Positions 42,835 to 52,188 of a stretch of 64,000 bases of DNA are shown in pieces. The notes beneath the pieces are model-generated. The model did no database searches and was not told the origin of the DNA. It saw only the letters and a list, made by a program, of their open reading frames with translations. Every line of letters starts with the position of its first letter. Within the stretch, counting starts at the first letter, position 1. The position numbers and the translations under genes were made by a program. Source of the stretch: Phycisphaerales bacterium (GTDB taxonomy: Bacteria; Planctomycetota; Phycisphaerae; Phycisphaerales; UBA1924); assembly GCA_029260295.1 (NCBI GenBank), contig JAJDDN010000008.1, positions 186,001-250,000 on the forward strand, read 5' to 3'.

Positions 42835-44685
42835 ATGCCGGCATGGCCGTTCAAAACAGACCGATCTACGCGCGATTCAAGCGCGGCGTCCATCTCATCA
42901 TGGATGCTCGTCGCCATCGCAGCCATTGCGATGTTTGTTGGTTCATTTAGTTGGTACACGCTCTCACAACTCCGAAATCAATCCAAAGCCCAGCAAGTAT
43001 CAGCGCTGACAAAGAACATCGAACTCATCGCATCACAAACCGAACTCGCTCTCCAAGATAACGATCTCTCCCGTATCCGTCGCCTACTGCTCGATGCCCA
43101 GGCCACAGGCCTCTATCACAACCTGACTATCAGATACGCCAACGATCAGATCCTCGTTTCAACCGATCTCGGCGAAGTCTATCGCGACGCACTCCCAGTC
43201 ACTTGGGGCGAATCCGCCACTCCATTTGAGCGAAAATCCCGTTTCGATCCCACCATCAATCAGCTCACCTTACATGAACCGCTTCAGATCTCCCAGAACG
43301 ATCACGCAATCCTCGTCGCCGAATCAATGCCCCTTGCACAGCTTGGTTTGCTCTGGCGTTTTGAACTTGCCTCGATGATCACCGGGTTCTGCGGCATCAT
43401 CCTTGGGCTCCTCGCATGGGTCCAAATGCGCCAAAGACCAGCCCCTTTATTTGCAATCCGCAGCGCACTCTTCCAGTACGCCCAAGGCATTACCTCGACA
43501 CCTTCGTTACTCGTTTGCTCAAATCTTGGCCCAGAAACGAGGGCATTCAACGATCTATTAGAAGAACGGGACGCACTCTCATCACGCATCGCACTGATTG
43601 ATTGTCAGAACGCAATTGCCAGCGTTTCAGGGGATTCCTTCGGGCTTTCGAGCGTCTGTGCCTCGCTCCCCCACGGCATGCTCGTGCTTGATACCAATCT
43701 TGAAATACAGTTCATCAATGGTTCGGGCGCCGCTTATCTCAATGCTGATTCCTCTACCTCGGTAGGGAAGCCGCTTTCAGTGATCGATCCAGATTCTATT
43801 CTCATTCCATCAGCAGCACGGGTTCTAAATCCAGATTCTCCTCGCCGTCAGACCTTTGATATCGAACTTGAACACTGCTCAACCTTCCTCCGCGTTACCT
43901 GCACCCGGATCATCCGCGACCAAGATACTCTGTGTCTGATCTATCTAGAAGACATCACCCAGCAGCGTCACGCCGATGATTCACTGAACTCGTTCATCGC
44001 CCAAGCCACACACGAACTCCGAACCCCGCTCACCAATATCCGCCTCTTCGCTGAAGAAGCAATAGACGCAGGAACCGAAGACGAAGAGTTCCGCTCCAAC
44101 GCCTTCAACATGATCAACTCAGAGTCGCGTCGTCTCGAACGACTTGTCTCAGATATGCTCAGCGTCTCTGAACTCGAAGCCGGATCCATGCAGATCCGCA
44201 AAGATACAGTCCGTCCAGAAGCGATGTTCGAAGAACTCCGACGCGATTACACCCAGCAAGCCGAGGCCAAAGGCGTCAAACTCGCATTCGATCTGCCACC
44301 CAAGTTCCCAACCATCGAAGCAGACCGCGACCGGATCGGCCAAGCCATCCACAACTTGATCGGGAACGCACTCAAATACACACCCACAAAGGGCACCATT
44401 ACCGTCACCGTAGAGTTCGATCCGGCCGACGCCATGACCGTCCGGGTCGAAGATTCGGGCATCGGAATCTCGATCGAAGATCAATCAAGAATCTTCGAAC
44501 GGTTCTGCCGAGCAAACGATGATCGAATCGAGTCCATCTCAGGCACCGGACTGGGCCTAGCGATCTCACAAGAAATCGCCAAAATGCACGGCGGCCAGAT
44601 CGTCGTCGAATCCGAACTCGACCAAGGCTCCGCCTTTATTCTCACAATCCCCTCAGGACGAAACGCCCCCGCCAAGGCCGCATAA
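42835..44685 (+). CDS. Membrane sensor histidine kinase with PAS domain
   Basis: A 616-residue kinase. Two membrane helices (about residues 22-42 and 180-205) enclose a periplasmic sensor. A PAS domain follows (LPHGMLVLDTNLEIQFINGSGAAYL, about residues 280-370), then HisKA with His393 in ATHELRTPLTNIRL and the ATPase with DRIGQAIHNLIGNALKYTP, VEDSGIGIS, IFERFCR and GTGLGLAISQEIAKMHGG. GGAGG 5 bases upstream fixes the ATG at 42835; an ORF extension to 42649 would read through the att repeat and terminator. No response regulator follows; the next gene encodes a STAS protein and then the pilus operon. Confidence 0.93.
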   Translation: MPAWPFKTDRSTRDSSAASISSWMLVAIAAIAMFVGSFSWYTLSQLRNQSKAQQVSALTKNIELIASQTELALQDNDLSRIRRLLLDAQATGLYHNLTIRYANDQILVSTDLGEVYRDALPVTWGESATPFERKSRFDPTINQLTLHEPLQISQNDHAILVAESMPLAQLGLLWRFELASMITGFCGIILGLLAWVQMRQRPAPLFAIRSALFQYAQGITSTPSLLVCSNLGPETRAFNDLLEERDALSSRIALIDCQNAIASVSGDSFGLSSVCASLPHGMLVLDTNLEIQFINGSGAAYLNADSSTSVGKPLSVIDPDSILIPSAARVLNPDSPRRQTFDIELEHCSTFLRVTCTRIIRDQDTLCLIYLEDITQQRHADDSLNSFIAQATHELRTPLTNIRLFAEEAIDAGTEDEEFRSNAFNMINSESRRLERLVSDMLSVSELEAGSMQIRKDTVRPEAMFEELRRDYTQQAEAKGVKLAFDLPPKFPTIEADRDRIGQAIHNLIGNALKYTPTKGTITVTVEFDPADAMTVRVEDSGIGISIEDQSRIFERFCRANDDRIESISGTGLGLAISQEIAKMHGGQIVVESELDQGSAFILTIPSGRNAPAKAA

Positions 44686-44700
44686 GAAAGGAGCAACACC

Positions 44701-45042
44701 ATGATGACCTTTGATCAGCAATCAATCGGAGCCGTCACCGTTCTCCGTCCTATCGGTCCGGTCGCAAATACCGAGGACGCGACCCAGTTCCAAGAACAAT
44801 CAACAAACCTCGTTCGTTCCTCGCTGGGCCGCTTTGTCCTTGATGCCACCGAACTCTCCTATGTCGATTCCTCAGGCCTCGAAGCCTTGGTCGAGATCGC
44901 AGAGCAGCTCAACGCATTTGGCCAGGTGCTCAAAATCTGTGCCATGGGTGAAACCCTCGCAGAAACCATCCGTGTAACCCAGACCGCAGGCTCCTTCGAA
45001 CCCTTCCAACAAGTCCAAGACGCCGTCAGGAGCTACCGCTGA
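44701..45042 (+). CDS. STAS domain protein (anti-sigma factor antagonist type)
   Basis: A 113-residue single STAS domain: VTVLRPIGPVANTED, then RFVLDATELSYVDSSGLEALVEI, where the Ser of DSSG is the usual phosphorylation site, and VLKICAMGETLAETIRVTQ. AAAGGAG lies 8 bases upstream. It sits between the kinase and the GspE-like gene with a 1-base TGATG overlap to the latter, so it probably regulates the secretion/pilus system. The cognate anti-sigma kinase is not in this operon. Confidence 0.88.
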   Translation: MMTFDQQSIGAVTVLRPIGPVANTEDATQFQEQSTNLVRSSLGRFVLDATELSYVDSSGLEALVEIAEQLNAFGQVLKICAMGETLAETIRVTQTAGSFEPFQQVQDAVRSYR

Positions 45043-46892
45043 TGGATCATCAAAGCAACGATAACCTAGAGATTGAGAGTACCCAATCTGCTGAAGTCAC
45101 AGCGGATTCGGCATCAAGTTCAACCAGCGATCCAATGATAGAACAGTCCGCTTCTCGTCCGCGTTTGGTCGGTGAAGTACTGATTTCTGAGGGGCATCTG
45201 ACCCACGACCAACTCGAGCAAGCCCTCACCGAGCAACGCACCAGCGGCAAAAAACTCGGCGAGCTTCTGGTATCCTCAGGCACCGTTTCTGAATCGGTTC
45301 TGCTCCACTCCCTGGCCAGATGTCTAGGTGTCAAAGGCGTCAAGCTTCGTCACGGATTGATTGATCCAAGTCTTCTCGCAGTTCTCGATGCAGAACAATG
45401 CGAACGCCTCAAAGTGCTCCCCATGTTCCGTGTCCAAGGCCGACTCACCGTCGCCATGGCAGAACCACAAAACCTGCCACTCGTAGACCAGATCGCTGCC
45501 AGAACCGGCCTGCAGATCCTCCCGGTCCTCGCCTTTGAAAGCAACATCCTCGAGTATGTCCGTAAGTACTCCTCAGGCGATGTGGATATCAACGAGTTTC
45601 TCACAACACTCACCGAAACTGATGTTGAAGTCGTCGAACGCGAGGCCATCGACGATGATCCGACCACCGACCTCTCGCAAATGGTCGATGGCTCGCCGAT
45701 CGTCAACCTTGTCAATGTCGCCATGCTCACCGCAGTCAAAGACGGCGCCTCCGACATCCACATCGAACCCGACAAGGGCGGCACAAGAGTCCGTTACCGT
45801 ATCGACGGCACACTCCGCGAACTCATGCACTCGCCCATCGGTATGCACTCGGCAATCGTTTCCCGTGTCAAAATCATCGGGAAGATGGACATCTCCGAAA
45901 AACGACTCCCCCAAGAAGGACGAGTCCGAATCATCGCCGATGGCCGAGAAATCGACCTCCGTGTATCGAGCCTCCCGACACTCCTAGGCGAAAAACTCGT
46001 GATCCGTGTCCTCGACAAGAACAACCTCAATGTCCGCATGGAAGAGCTCGGATTCCGCCCAGAACTCCTCGAACGATTCAAAAAGACACTCAAGCTCCCC
46101 CACGGCATGCTCCTCGTCACCGGACCCACAGGCTCAGGCAAAACCACAACCCTCTACTCCGCACTCGATCTACTCCGTTCACCAGAAACGAATATTGTCA
46201 CGGTCGAAGATCCTGTAGAATACCAACTCGATATGGTCAACCAGGTCCAGGTACACGAGGCCATCGGTCTCGACTTTGCACGCACCCTCCGTTCAATCCT
46301 TCGCCAAGACCCCGATGTCATCATGATCGGCGAAATTCGTGACGAAGAAACCGCCTCCGTTGCCATCCAAGCATCGCTCACCGGCCACTCGATGCTCGCA
46401 ACCCTCCACACCAACGACGCCCCGGGCGCCATCTCCCGCATGACCGACATGAATGTCGAACCATATCTCCTTTCCGCCGCCCTCAACGGCGTCGTCGCCC
46501 AACGCCTCGCACGCACAGTCTGCCCGGGCTGTTCGACGAGCTACTACCCAAGCGAACAAGTTCTCGAAGATGCGGGCCTCTCCCATATGTCCGGCCGCCC
46601 CTTCCGCAAAGGAAGCGGATGCGCAACCTGCCACGACTCAGGGTGCAAAGGCCGCATGGGCATCTACGAGTTCATGGAAGTCACCCCGGAAATCCGCCGC
46701 CTGATCTACGCCGGGGCACCAAAGCACAAGGTCCGCGCCCTGCTCAGCTCACAAAATCAGCTCTCACTCCGCGAAGAAGGCGTCAAGCTTGCAATCGCCC
46801 ATCACACCAGTCTCGAAGAAATACTCTCAGTAACTAAAGTTGATGATGTCGATGAAGAGATAGAAACCAGTCAATCAAGGAGTGCCGCATGA
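45042..46892 (+). CDS. gspE: Type II secretion/type IV pilus assembly ATPase
   Basis: A 616-residue hexameric ATPase that powers pseudopilus extension. An N-terminal T2SSE_N/MshEN-type domain (LVGEVLISEGHLTHDQLEQAL, about residues 40-170) precedes the motor. Walker A is GPTGSGKTTT (residues 361-370), the Asp box is TNIVTVEDPVEYQ, Walker B IMIGEIRDEETA and the His box LATLHTNDAPGA. The zinc site is formed by CPGC and CATC/HDSGC. All catalytic elements are intact. It overlaps the platform-protein gene by 4 bases. It could equally be named PilB. Confidence 0.95.
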   Translation: MDHQSNDNLEIESTQSAEVTADSASSSTSDPMIEQSASRPRLVGEVLISEGHLTHDQLEQALTEQRTSGKKLGELLVSSGTVSESVLLHSLARCLGVKGVKLRHGLIDPSLLAVLDAEQCERLKVLPMFRVQGRLTVAMAEPQNLPLVDQIAARTGLQILPVLAFESNILEYVRKYSSGDVDINEFLTTLTETDVEVVEREAIDDDPTTDLSQMVDGSPIVNLVNVAMLTAVKDGASDIHIEPDKGGTRVRYRIDGTLRELMHSPIGMHSAIVSRVKIIGKMDISEKRLPQEGRVRIIADGREIDLRVSSLPTLLGEKLVIRVLDKNNLNVRMEELGFRPELLERFKKTLKLPHGMLLVTGPTGSGKTTTLYSALDLLRSPETNIVTVEDPVEYQLDMVNQVQVHEAIGLDFARTLRSILRQDPDVIMIGEIRDEETASVAIQASLTGHSMLATLHTNDAPGAISRMTDMNVEPYLLSAALNGVVAQRLARTVCPGCSTSYYPSEQVLEDAGLSHMSGRPFRKGSGCATCHDSGCKGRMGIYEFMEVTPEIRRLIYAGAPKHKVRALLSSQNQLSLREEGVKLAIAHHTSLEEILSVTKVDDVDEEIETSQSRSAA

Positions 46893-48112
46893 AGTTCTCC
46901 TACGAAGCATACACAAAGTCCGGCGCACCAAAGACCGGCACCATCGATGCGGGTGATCAAGCGGAAGCCGAAGACAAACTCCGCCGCAAGGATCTTCTGG
47001 TTACCAGAATCTCAGGCGATAGAGAATCCTCCTCGAAGGCCAGGTACTCCAAAGCAAAGGGCAAAGGAAAAGCAAAGGTTTCAGTGAAAATCGTCTCAGA
47101 GTTCGCTCGCGAACTCTCGGTTTTGGTCACCACCGGAACCCCCCTTGTCGATGCAATCCAGTCACTCGAGACCCAAGCCAAATCAGAAAGCTGGCAAAGT
47201 ATCCTCGAAGAACTCAGGGGTCGACTCGAAGAAGGCGACTCATTGTCAGATGCTATGCAAGCACGCCACGAGGTCTTCGGGCCGGTTTTCTGCTCACTCG
47301 CAGCCGCCGGCGAATCTGGCGGCAATCTCGATGTCATGCTCATCCGTGTAGGAAAGCTCCTCCGCCAAGAAGCCAAGATCAGATCAAACATCGCAGGCGC
47401 GATGATGTACCCAATACTCCTGACCGCAATCTCCGCGGTCGTCCTCACCGTGATGATCGGGCTCGTCCTCCCAAGATTCGCCGGCCTCTTCGAATCACTC
47501 GACACCGACCTCCCCCCAACCACAAAGTTCCTCATGATGATTTCTACAATCATGAGATCCTACTGGTGGGCAATCATCCCCGGATTCATTTCAATCATCG
47601 CAGGATTCGTCTACTGGCTCCGTTCAAATCACGGCCAGCAAACCGCAGAGGTCGCCCTCCTCAAGGTGCCTGTGCTCGGAAAGACCATCTGCTCGATCCA
47701 AACCGCACGGATTTTCCGTGTCCTAGGCCTGCTCATCGAATCAAAGGTCCCCATCCTCGAATCCATCGAACTCACCCGAAGATCAGTCAGCAACTCGCTC
47801 TACAAAGACCTGCTCACCAAAGCAGAAAACGCTGTCACCATCGGCGAGCCCGTCTCCATCGCGTTCGCAACCGACGATCTCATTATCCCAAGTGCCGTTG
47901 AGGCAATCAAAAATGCCGAGCAATCAGGCCGCATGGGCCCAGTAATGATCCAACTCGCCGATTATCTAGACGAAGAAAATGAAACAGTTATCAAATCCAT
48001 CTCATCGCTCATCGAGCCCCTCATTATGATCGGCCTAGGCATTATGGTCGGCTTCATAGCCGTAAGCATGTTCCTTCCCCTCTTTGATCTCACAGCATCG
48101 GCGGGGCAATAA
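46889..48112 (+). CDS. gspF: Type II secretion/pilus inner-membrane platform protein
   Basis: A 407-residue GspF/PilC protein with two T2SSF repeats. The N-terminus is KFSYEAYTKSGAPKTGTIDA; the first repeat has FARELSVLVTTGTPLVDAIQSLE and the second TARIFRVLGLLIESKVPILESIEL. Three membrane helices are visible near residues 175-195, 225-245 and 375-400. It anchors the ATPase and recruits pseudopilins. Coupled to gspE by ATGA. Confidence 0.95.
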   Translation: MKFSYEAYTKSGAPKTGTIDAGDQAEAEDKLRRKDLLVTRISGDRESSSKARYSKAKGKGKAKVSVKIVSEFARELSVLVTTGTPLVDAIQSLETQAKSESWQSILEELRGRLEEGDSLSDAMQARHEVFGPVFCSLAAAGESGGNLDVMLIRVGKLLRQEAKIRSNIAGAMMYPILLTAISAVVLTVMIGLVLPRFAGLFESLDTDLPPTTKFLMMISTIMRSYWWAIIPGFISIIAGFVYWLRSNHGQQTAEVALLKVPVLGKTICSIQTARIFRVLGLLIESKVPILESIELTRRSVSNSLYKDLLTKAENAVTIGEPVSIAFATDDLIIPSAVEAIKNAEQSGRMGPVMIQLADYLDEENETVIKSISSLIEPLIMIGLGIMVGFIAVSMFLPLFDLTASAGQ

Positions 48113-48113
48113 C

Positions 48114-49166
48114 ATGCGTAAAAACACAACATCACCCATCGGACTCGACCTCGACTACAACGAGTTCCGCGCTATCCAGTTCAACACTTCAGGTGATCCA
48201 ATCCCATCGGCCGTGGCCACCATCCCACGCACAGGCCGCCGCGAGATGATCCCCTCAACAGAAGAGCTTAAAAAGCTCTCCAATACCCTGTATCAAAGAG
48301 GGTTCGTAGGTGACCTTGTTGCGTTGGCAGTCCCTAAAGAGTTCGCCTCCTTTCATATCCTCGATCTCCCACCCGAAGGTTCAGGCGCCCCAATTAATCG
48401 GCTTGCGCTCCTCGAAGCCCAACGCTCAGGCACTCATAAAACCGAGGACCTCCAGATTGGGTACTGGACCCAGCGACCAAAGGAGCCGCCAAGCAAGTTT
48501 CCCTCGCCCTACTACACGGTCGCCTGCGAGACCGAGCCGCTCGATCAACTCATTGATACCTTTGAGTCTGCTAGTTTCATCCCCATCAGTGTCGAACCAA
48601 TTGAAACCGCTCTCTCGCGAGCCGCTGCCGAGTGTGAGGAGTTCACCGAAGACTCCATCCACTGCATCGTCGAAATCGGATGGGATCATTCATGGGCCAT
48701 CATCACGCTCGGAAGTATCCCTGTATATACCCGCAAAATCGAATGCGGAGCCACCCGTATTCGTCGCCAACTCATCGATGACCACGCGATGCCCATCCAT
48801 GCAATAAACAATCTCCTCTACCCCTCCAGTCCTTCCAAAGGCCCGGAATCAAAGGTCGATCGGATCATCTCGACCCTGCTGACACCAATGCTCGCTCAAA
48901 TAGTTGAACAGCTCGATACGGCTCTCACCTATGTCTCCCAGCAGCACCGCTTCGCCCCCTTCGGCGTTGTTCTTTGCTCGGGCTACTTCTCCAATCTTGA
49001 CCAGACCGCCCATGCAATCGCTCAGAGAACAGGCATGCCCTCAATCCGTCTCTCGGCTTCAAGATCCGAAACTTTCCAACTCGGGTCATTCATCAGCCCA
49101 TTCGAACTCGCCCTCTCCCCCCGCCTCAACATCGCCGCAGGCCTCGCGCTGGGAGCCGCTGCATGA
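48114..49166 (+). CDS. pilM: PilM-like actin-fold pilus assembly protein
   Basis: A 350-residue cytoplasmic protein with the PilM/FtsA-type layout: IGLDLDYNEFRAIQF at the N-terminus as phosphate 1 segment, DLVALAVPKEFASFHILDLP, SIHCIVEIGWDHSWAIITLG as the second phosphate segment, RIRRQL and VVLCSGYFSNLD near the end. The start at 48114 follows the gspF stop by one base. PilM binds ATP and the N-terminal tail of PilN; the next gene is PilN-like and overlaps it by 4 bases. Confidence 0.85.
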   Translation: MRKNTTSPIGLDLDYNEFRAIQFNTSGDPIPSAVATIPRTGRREMIPSTEELKKLSNTLYQRGFVGDLVALAVPKEFASFHILDLPPEGSGAPINRLALLEAQRSGTHKTEDLQIGYWTQRPKEPPSKFPSPYYTVACETEPLDQLIDTFESASFIPISVEPIETALSRAAAECEEFTEDSIHCIVEIGWDHSWAIITLGSIPVYTRKIECGATRIRRQLIDDHAMPIHAINNLLYPSSPSKGPESKVDRIISTLLTPMLAQIVEQLDTALTYVSQQHRFAPFGVVLCSGYFSNLDQTAHAIAQRTGMPSIRLSASRSETFQLGSFISPFELALSPRLNIAAGLALGAAA

Positions 49167-49768
49167 ACCATCAATCAAACAAGATTCCGTCACCGAATCT
49201 GCTCCCGCAATCCCGGGTAACCGCACGCCGTAAAGATCAGGCCCTCCGCCGGTGGTCATTTACCCTGATCGCCGTGCTGCTAGTGATCGCGTTGCCCTGC
49301 GGGATGCTTAGCATCCAGTTTCGGTCAGCCAAACCGACGGATTCCGACCACATCACCCGCTTTGTGAGTGATCTTCAACAGATCCAAGACGCGATCCCCC
49401 CTCTCCATAAAGAACTCATCGAGCTCCAGATTGCGTCGCAATCACAAATCCGCGCCCAATCTAGAATTCAATGGACAAGCCTGCTGGATCTTTTAGCTTC
49501 ATATACAGGACAAGAAGTTCGAATCCATTCATTCGACGCCTCAATTGAATCATCAGGTCAATCGCCACAGATTCTAATAGCCATACAGGCCCATACCCAG
49601 TCGCTCTCAAAAGCAAGGGAGTTCTTAGTCGTGCTCGAAGACACAAGCCTGTTTGACGAGATCACCATGCTCGAATCCCGTCGCCAATCCTCTGCACCAG
49701 ATTCCCCAATAAACTCAACCATCAGGGCGAAAATCATCGCCAAGCCAACAGCGGGGACTACCCCATGA
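49163..49768 (+). CDS. pilN: PilN-like inner-membrane pilus assembly protein
   Basis: A 201-residue bitopic protein. The short cytoplasmic tail contains SPNLLPQSR, matching the INLLP motif with which PilN binds PilM. One membrane helix (about residues 32-50) is followed by a coiled coil and a small alpha/beta domain (EVRIHSFDASIE, ILIAIQAHTQSLSKAREFLVVLED). Position between pilM and the PilO-like gene supports the name. Confidence 0.8.
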   Translation: MNHQSNKIPSPNLLPQSRVTARRKDQALRRWSFTLIAVLLVIALPCGMLSIQFRSAKPTDSDHITRFVSDLQQIQDAIPPLHKELIELQIASQSQIRAQSRIQWTSLLDLLASYTGQEVRIHSFDASIESSGQSPQILIAIQAHTQSLSKAREFLVVLEDTSLFDEITMLESRRQSSAPDSPINSTIRAKIIAKPTAGTTP

Positions 49769-50328
49769 AAATCAACACCAACGGCTTCTCCTCAATCCAA
49801 ATCCACCTCATAGGCATGACTCTCTTTCTCCTCATCGCAGCCGGAAGTACTTATGCCGTCTACTCGTCATGGGATTCCCATCAATCAGGCATCGAGTCCT
49901 CGCAACTCCAGCTCACTCAGGTCTCTGAAGATCTTTCCACAGCCCAGAGGGATCGGGGCAGACTGATCAGTAAAATCGCAAATCTTAACTTAGCCCTCGA
50001 TGATCATGATTCGATCATCCAGCCAAACAGTATCAACGAGCTCGCCGTCCAGATCGTCGCGCTCGCCGAAAAGCACTCGCTAGAACTCGAACAGTTCGAG
50101 CCATCACCGCCAACAACTCTCAACCAAGAAGCCATCCAGCCAATATCAATGCGTCTCAAAGCTCCCTATCAAGCGGTCTCAGAATGGCTCAACGAACTCC
50201 ACACAACTATGCCCGATATCCATGTGGTCGGAATCTCCATCGTTTCCCAGAACGCCACAGCCGAATCCGTCAGCTCCAATATTCGTCTCAACTGGTACAT
50301 CCCCACCAGCGACCAACCAACCCAATAA
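49765..50328 (+). CDS. pilO: PilO-like inner-membrane pilus assembly protein
   Basis: A 187-residue bitopic protein: membrane helix about residues 11-32 (LIGMTLFLLIAAGSTYAVY), coiled coil (SSQLQLTQVSEDLSTAQRDRGRL) and a ferredoxin-like C-terminal domain (IQPISMRLKAPYQAVSEWLNELH, VVGISIVSQ). This is the PilO/GspM-type plan. Coupled to pilN by ATGA. Sequence identity to known PilO is not obvious, so the name rests on architecture and order. Confidence 0.72.
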   Translation: MKINTNGFSSIQIHLIGMTLFLLIAAGSTYAVYSSWDSHQSGIESSQLQLTQVSEDLSTAQRDRGRLISKIANLNLALDDHDSIIQPNSINELAVQIVALAEKHSLELEQFEPSPPTTLNQEAIQPISMRLKAPYQAVSEWLNELHTTMPDIHVVGISIVSQNATAESVSSNIRLNWYIPTSDQPTQ

Positions 50329-50366
50329 ATATTCCCACCGACACACTTGCATCTCAAACTTCTGAA

Positions 50367-50945
50367 ATGAATCCTTTCTACATGGGACTCACTACAGAAC
50401 GCAAAGTATTTCTAGGGCTTATGGTCATCGCAGGGGCATCACTGGTTATTGACCAAGCGATCCTGGCGCCCAGCAGTGCCGGAGCCGCCTCTTTAGGTGT
50501 AGACCAAATTGATTCAATGCCCAACGAGCCAATCGTTGCAAGCATTATCAAGCCGGTCACCAGGTCCGTCACCCAGATCCTGAATGAACGGCTGAGTAAG
50601 GCTGGTGTTTCAGAAGGCGATCAAGCCCAAGAAATTCAGAAAATGTTCGCACCTCTGACCAAGCCGACCCCCAAACCAGGAACAAGATCGGCCCATCGCC
50701 CAATGTCCCAGCAAGATGTCGCGGTCGATCCAGTCCCTCACAAGATTCCTACAAATCTCCCAGTGCTTTCAGCGGTAATGCCCTCCAACTCAGGCCATTC
50801 AGGAGCAATACTCAACTCAACCTTGTACCGAATAGGGGATATCACCCCGGACGGTTATAGGCTAATTAGTGTCGAGCAACGAAAGGTTCTCATAGGCTTC
50901 AAAGACCAAAAATACTGGCTCAAACTCCCAGCAATCACTGAATAA
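50367..50945 (+). CDS. PilP/GspC-like protein
   Basis: A 192-residue protein with one N-terminal membrane helix (about 13-30), a Pro/Thr-rich linker and a C-terminal beta domain: ILNSTLYRIGDITPDGYRLISVEQRKVLIGF, matching the homology region of GspC/PilP that contacts the secretin. It follows the PilO-like gene, as pilP does. The ATG at 50367 is chosen because the longer in-frame ORF would run inside the PilO-like gene. No secretin gene is in the window. Confidence 0.65.
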   Translation: MNPFYMGLTTERKVFLGLMVIAGASLVIDQAILAPSSAGAASLGVDQIDSMPNEPIVASIIKPVTRSVTQILNERLSKAGVSEGDQAQEIQKMFAPLTKPTPKPGTRSAHRPMSQQDVAVDPVPHKIPTNLPVLSAVMPSNSGHSGAILNSTLYRIGDITPDGYRLISVEQRKVLIGFKDQKYWLKLPAITE

Positions 50946-51082
50946 TACACTGCAGTCGTTATAACCGGCACGCTGAGCTTTATCGTGTCGCAATGGGAAC
51001 ATTCAAGATGAACCAGGCAACAGACTGAGCCGATCTCCAAAATAAACAATAACGCTTGCGTAGGCAAGTGAAGGAGAACAGC

Positions 51083-51571
51083 ATGCAAGCATTCGTATCT
51101 ACAACCAAGGCCAACCGTCGAGCCTTCAGTCTCATCGAACTCGTCATCGTGGTCGTCATCATCGGGATCATCGGCGCCATCGCCATCCCACGCATGAGCC
51201 GAGGTGCATCAGGCGCAGCAGACTCAGGCCTCATCGCAGACCTTGCAGTCCTCCGCAGTGCTGTCGATCTCTATAAAGCCGAGCACGGCGGCACCCTCCC
51301 CGCATTCGCAACCTTCGAAGCCAAAATGACCACCTACACCGACGATGCCGGCACCGCAAACGCCACAAAGTCATCAACTTACTACCGCGGACCATACCTC
51401 CGAGAACTGCCAAAGCTCAAAGTTGGCACAAACAAAGGCCTGACCGGGATCGTCGCAACACAAGGCGGCTCCGCAAAGGGCTGGGTGTACAACGAATCCA
51501 CCGGTGCCGTCAGTGCGAACCTGCCCGACACCGAGCTTGATGTCCGGGGCGTTCAGTACAACGCCTATTGA
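51083..51571 (+). CDS. Major pseudopilin (GspG-like)
   Basis: A 162-residue pseudopilin: leader MQAFVSTTKANRRA, then FSLIELVIVVVIIGIIGAIAIP, with Glu at +5. The residue before cleavage is Ala14, not the usual Gly. The following helix and DLAVLRSAVDLYKAEHGG match the GspG N-terminal helix. AAGGAG lies 7 bases upstream. It is preceded by a 137-base gap and followed by a strong stem-loop, the organisation expected for an abundantly made main subunit. Confidence 0.88.
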   Translation: MQAFVSTTKANRRAFSLIELVIVVVIIGIIGAIAIPRMSRGASGAADSGLIADLAVLRSAVDLYKAEHGGTLPAFATFEAKMTTYTDDAGTANATKSSTYYRGPYLRELPKLKVGTNKGLTGIVATQGGSAKGWVYNESTGAVSANLPDTELDVRGVQYNAY

Positions 51572-51600
51572 ATCAGGCTATATGCATCCACGCTTTCTAT

Positions 51601-51630
51601 CGCCCCGGTCTGCACAAGCAGGTCGGGGCG
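51601..51630 (+). terminator. Stem-loop after the major pseudopilin gene (partial terminator or stabiliser)
   Basis: CGCCCCG-GT-CTGC-ACAA-GCAG-GT-CGGGGCG forms a long hairpin with one internal loop, 29 bases after the stop. It is followed by only two Ts, so it may attenuate downstream transcription or protect the upstream message. Confidence 0.5.
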
Positions 51631-51651
51631 TTCCCGGTTCTGGAGAATCCA

Positions 51652-52188
51652 ATGAATGCCGCAACTAAAAAAACTCGTCGTGCATTCTCCATGATTGAGT
51701 TGGTCATAGTCGTTGCAATCACAGGTATCATCGCGGCCATCGCCGTACCCAAGTTCGCCGACGCCGGATCAGGCAGGCGCGTTTCTGCAGCAAAGCGTAC
51801 ACTCATCGCAGATGTGGAAATGACCCAACTCCTTGCCCGCGCCTCATCAAAGGCACATGTAATACGATTCTACCCAGACGAAAATAGCTATATCATCGTC
51901 GAAGGAACGGACATCAAACGCGAAGCAATAGTCTTCTCAAGAGACTTCGATTCAGATCCATTTTCTATAGGTATCAATCGGACAAGTCTCGGCACAGATC
52001 AGTTCGCCATCATTAGCGCCTTCGGTGACATCTCCCCCGCCTTCACAGTCTGGCTCTTCAATGACAAAATCGAAACCGCCGTTTTCTTTGATGGCGTATC
52101 AGACTTCGGGATTGTCCCCAACGACACGATCACAATCACAGAAGTCAAAAAAGTTACACTCGACGCTATAAAGGGGGTTGTTAAATAA
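51652..52188 (+). CDS. Pseudopilin (GspH-like)
   Basis: A 178-residue pseudopilin with leader ending RRA and mature start FSMIELVIVVAITGIIAAIAVP. The body is beta-rich (HVIRFYPDENSYIIVEG, EAIVFSRDFDSDP, FAIISAFGD), as in GspH/FimT. Ala replaces Gly at the cleavage position. GGAG lies 6 bases before the ATG at 51652. Overlaps the next gene by one base. Confidence 0.8.
   Translation: MNAATKKTRRAFSMIELVIVVAITGIIAAIAVPKFADAGSGRRVSAAKRTLIADVEMTQLLARASSKAHVIRFYPDENSYIIVEGTDIKREAIVFSRDFDSDPFSIGINRTSLGTDQFAIISAFGDISPAFTVWLFNDKIETAVFFDGVSDFGIVPNDTITITEVKKVTLDAIKGVVK

Noticed and set aside
50958..51000. A sigma-54-type promoter (GGCACGCTGAGC) upstream of the major pseudopilin
   Set aside because: The GG and GC dinucleotides are 8 rather than 10 bases apart and the downstream TGC element is wrong.
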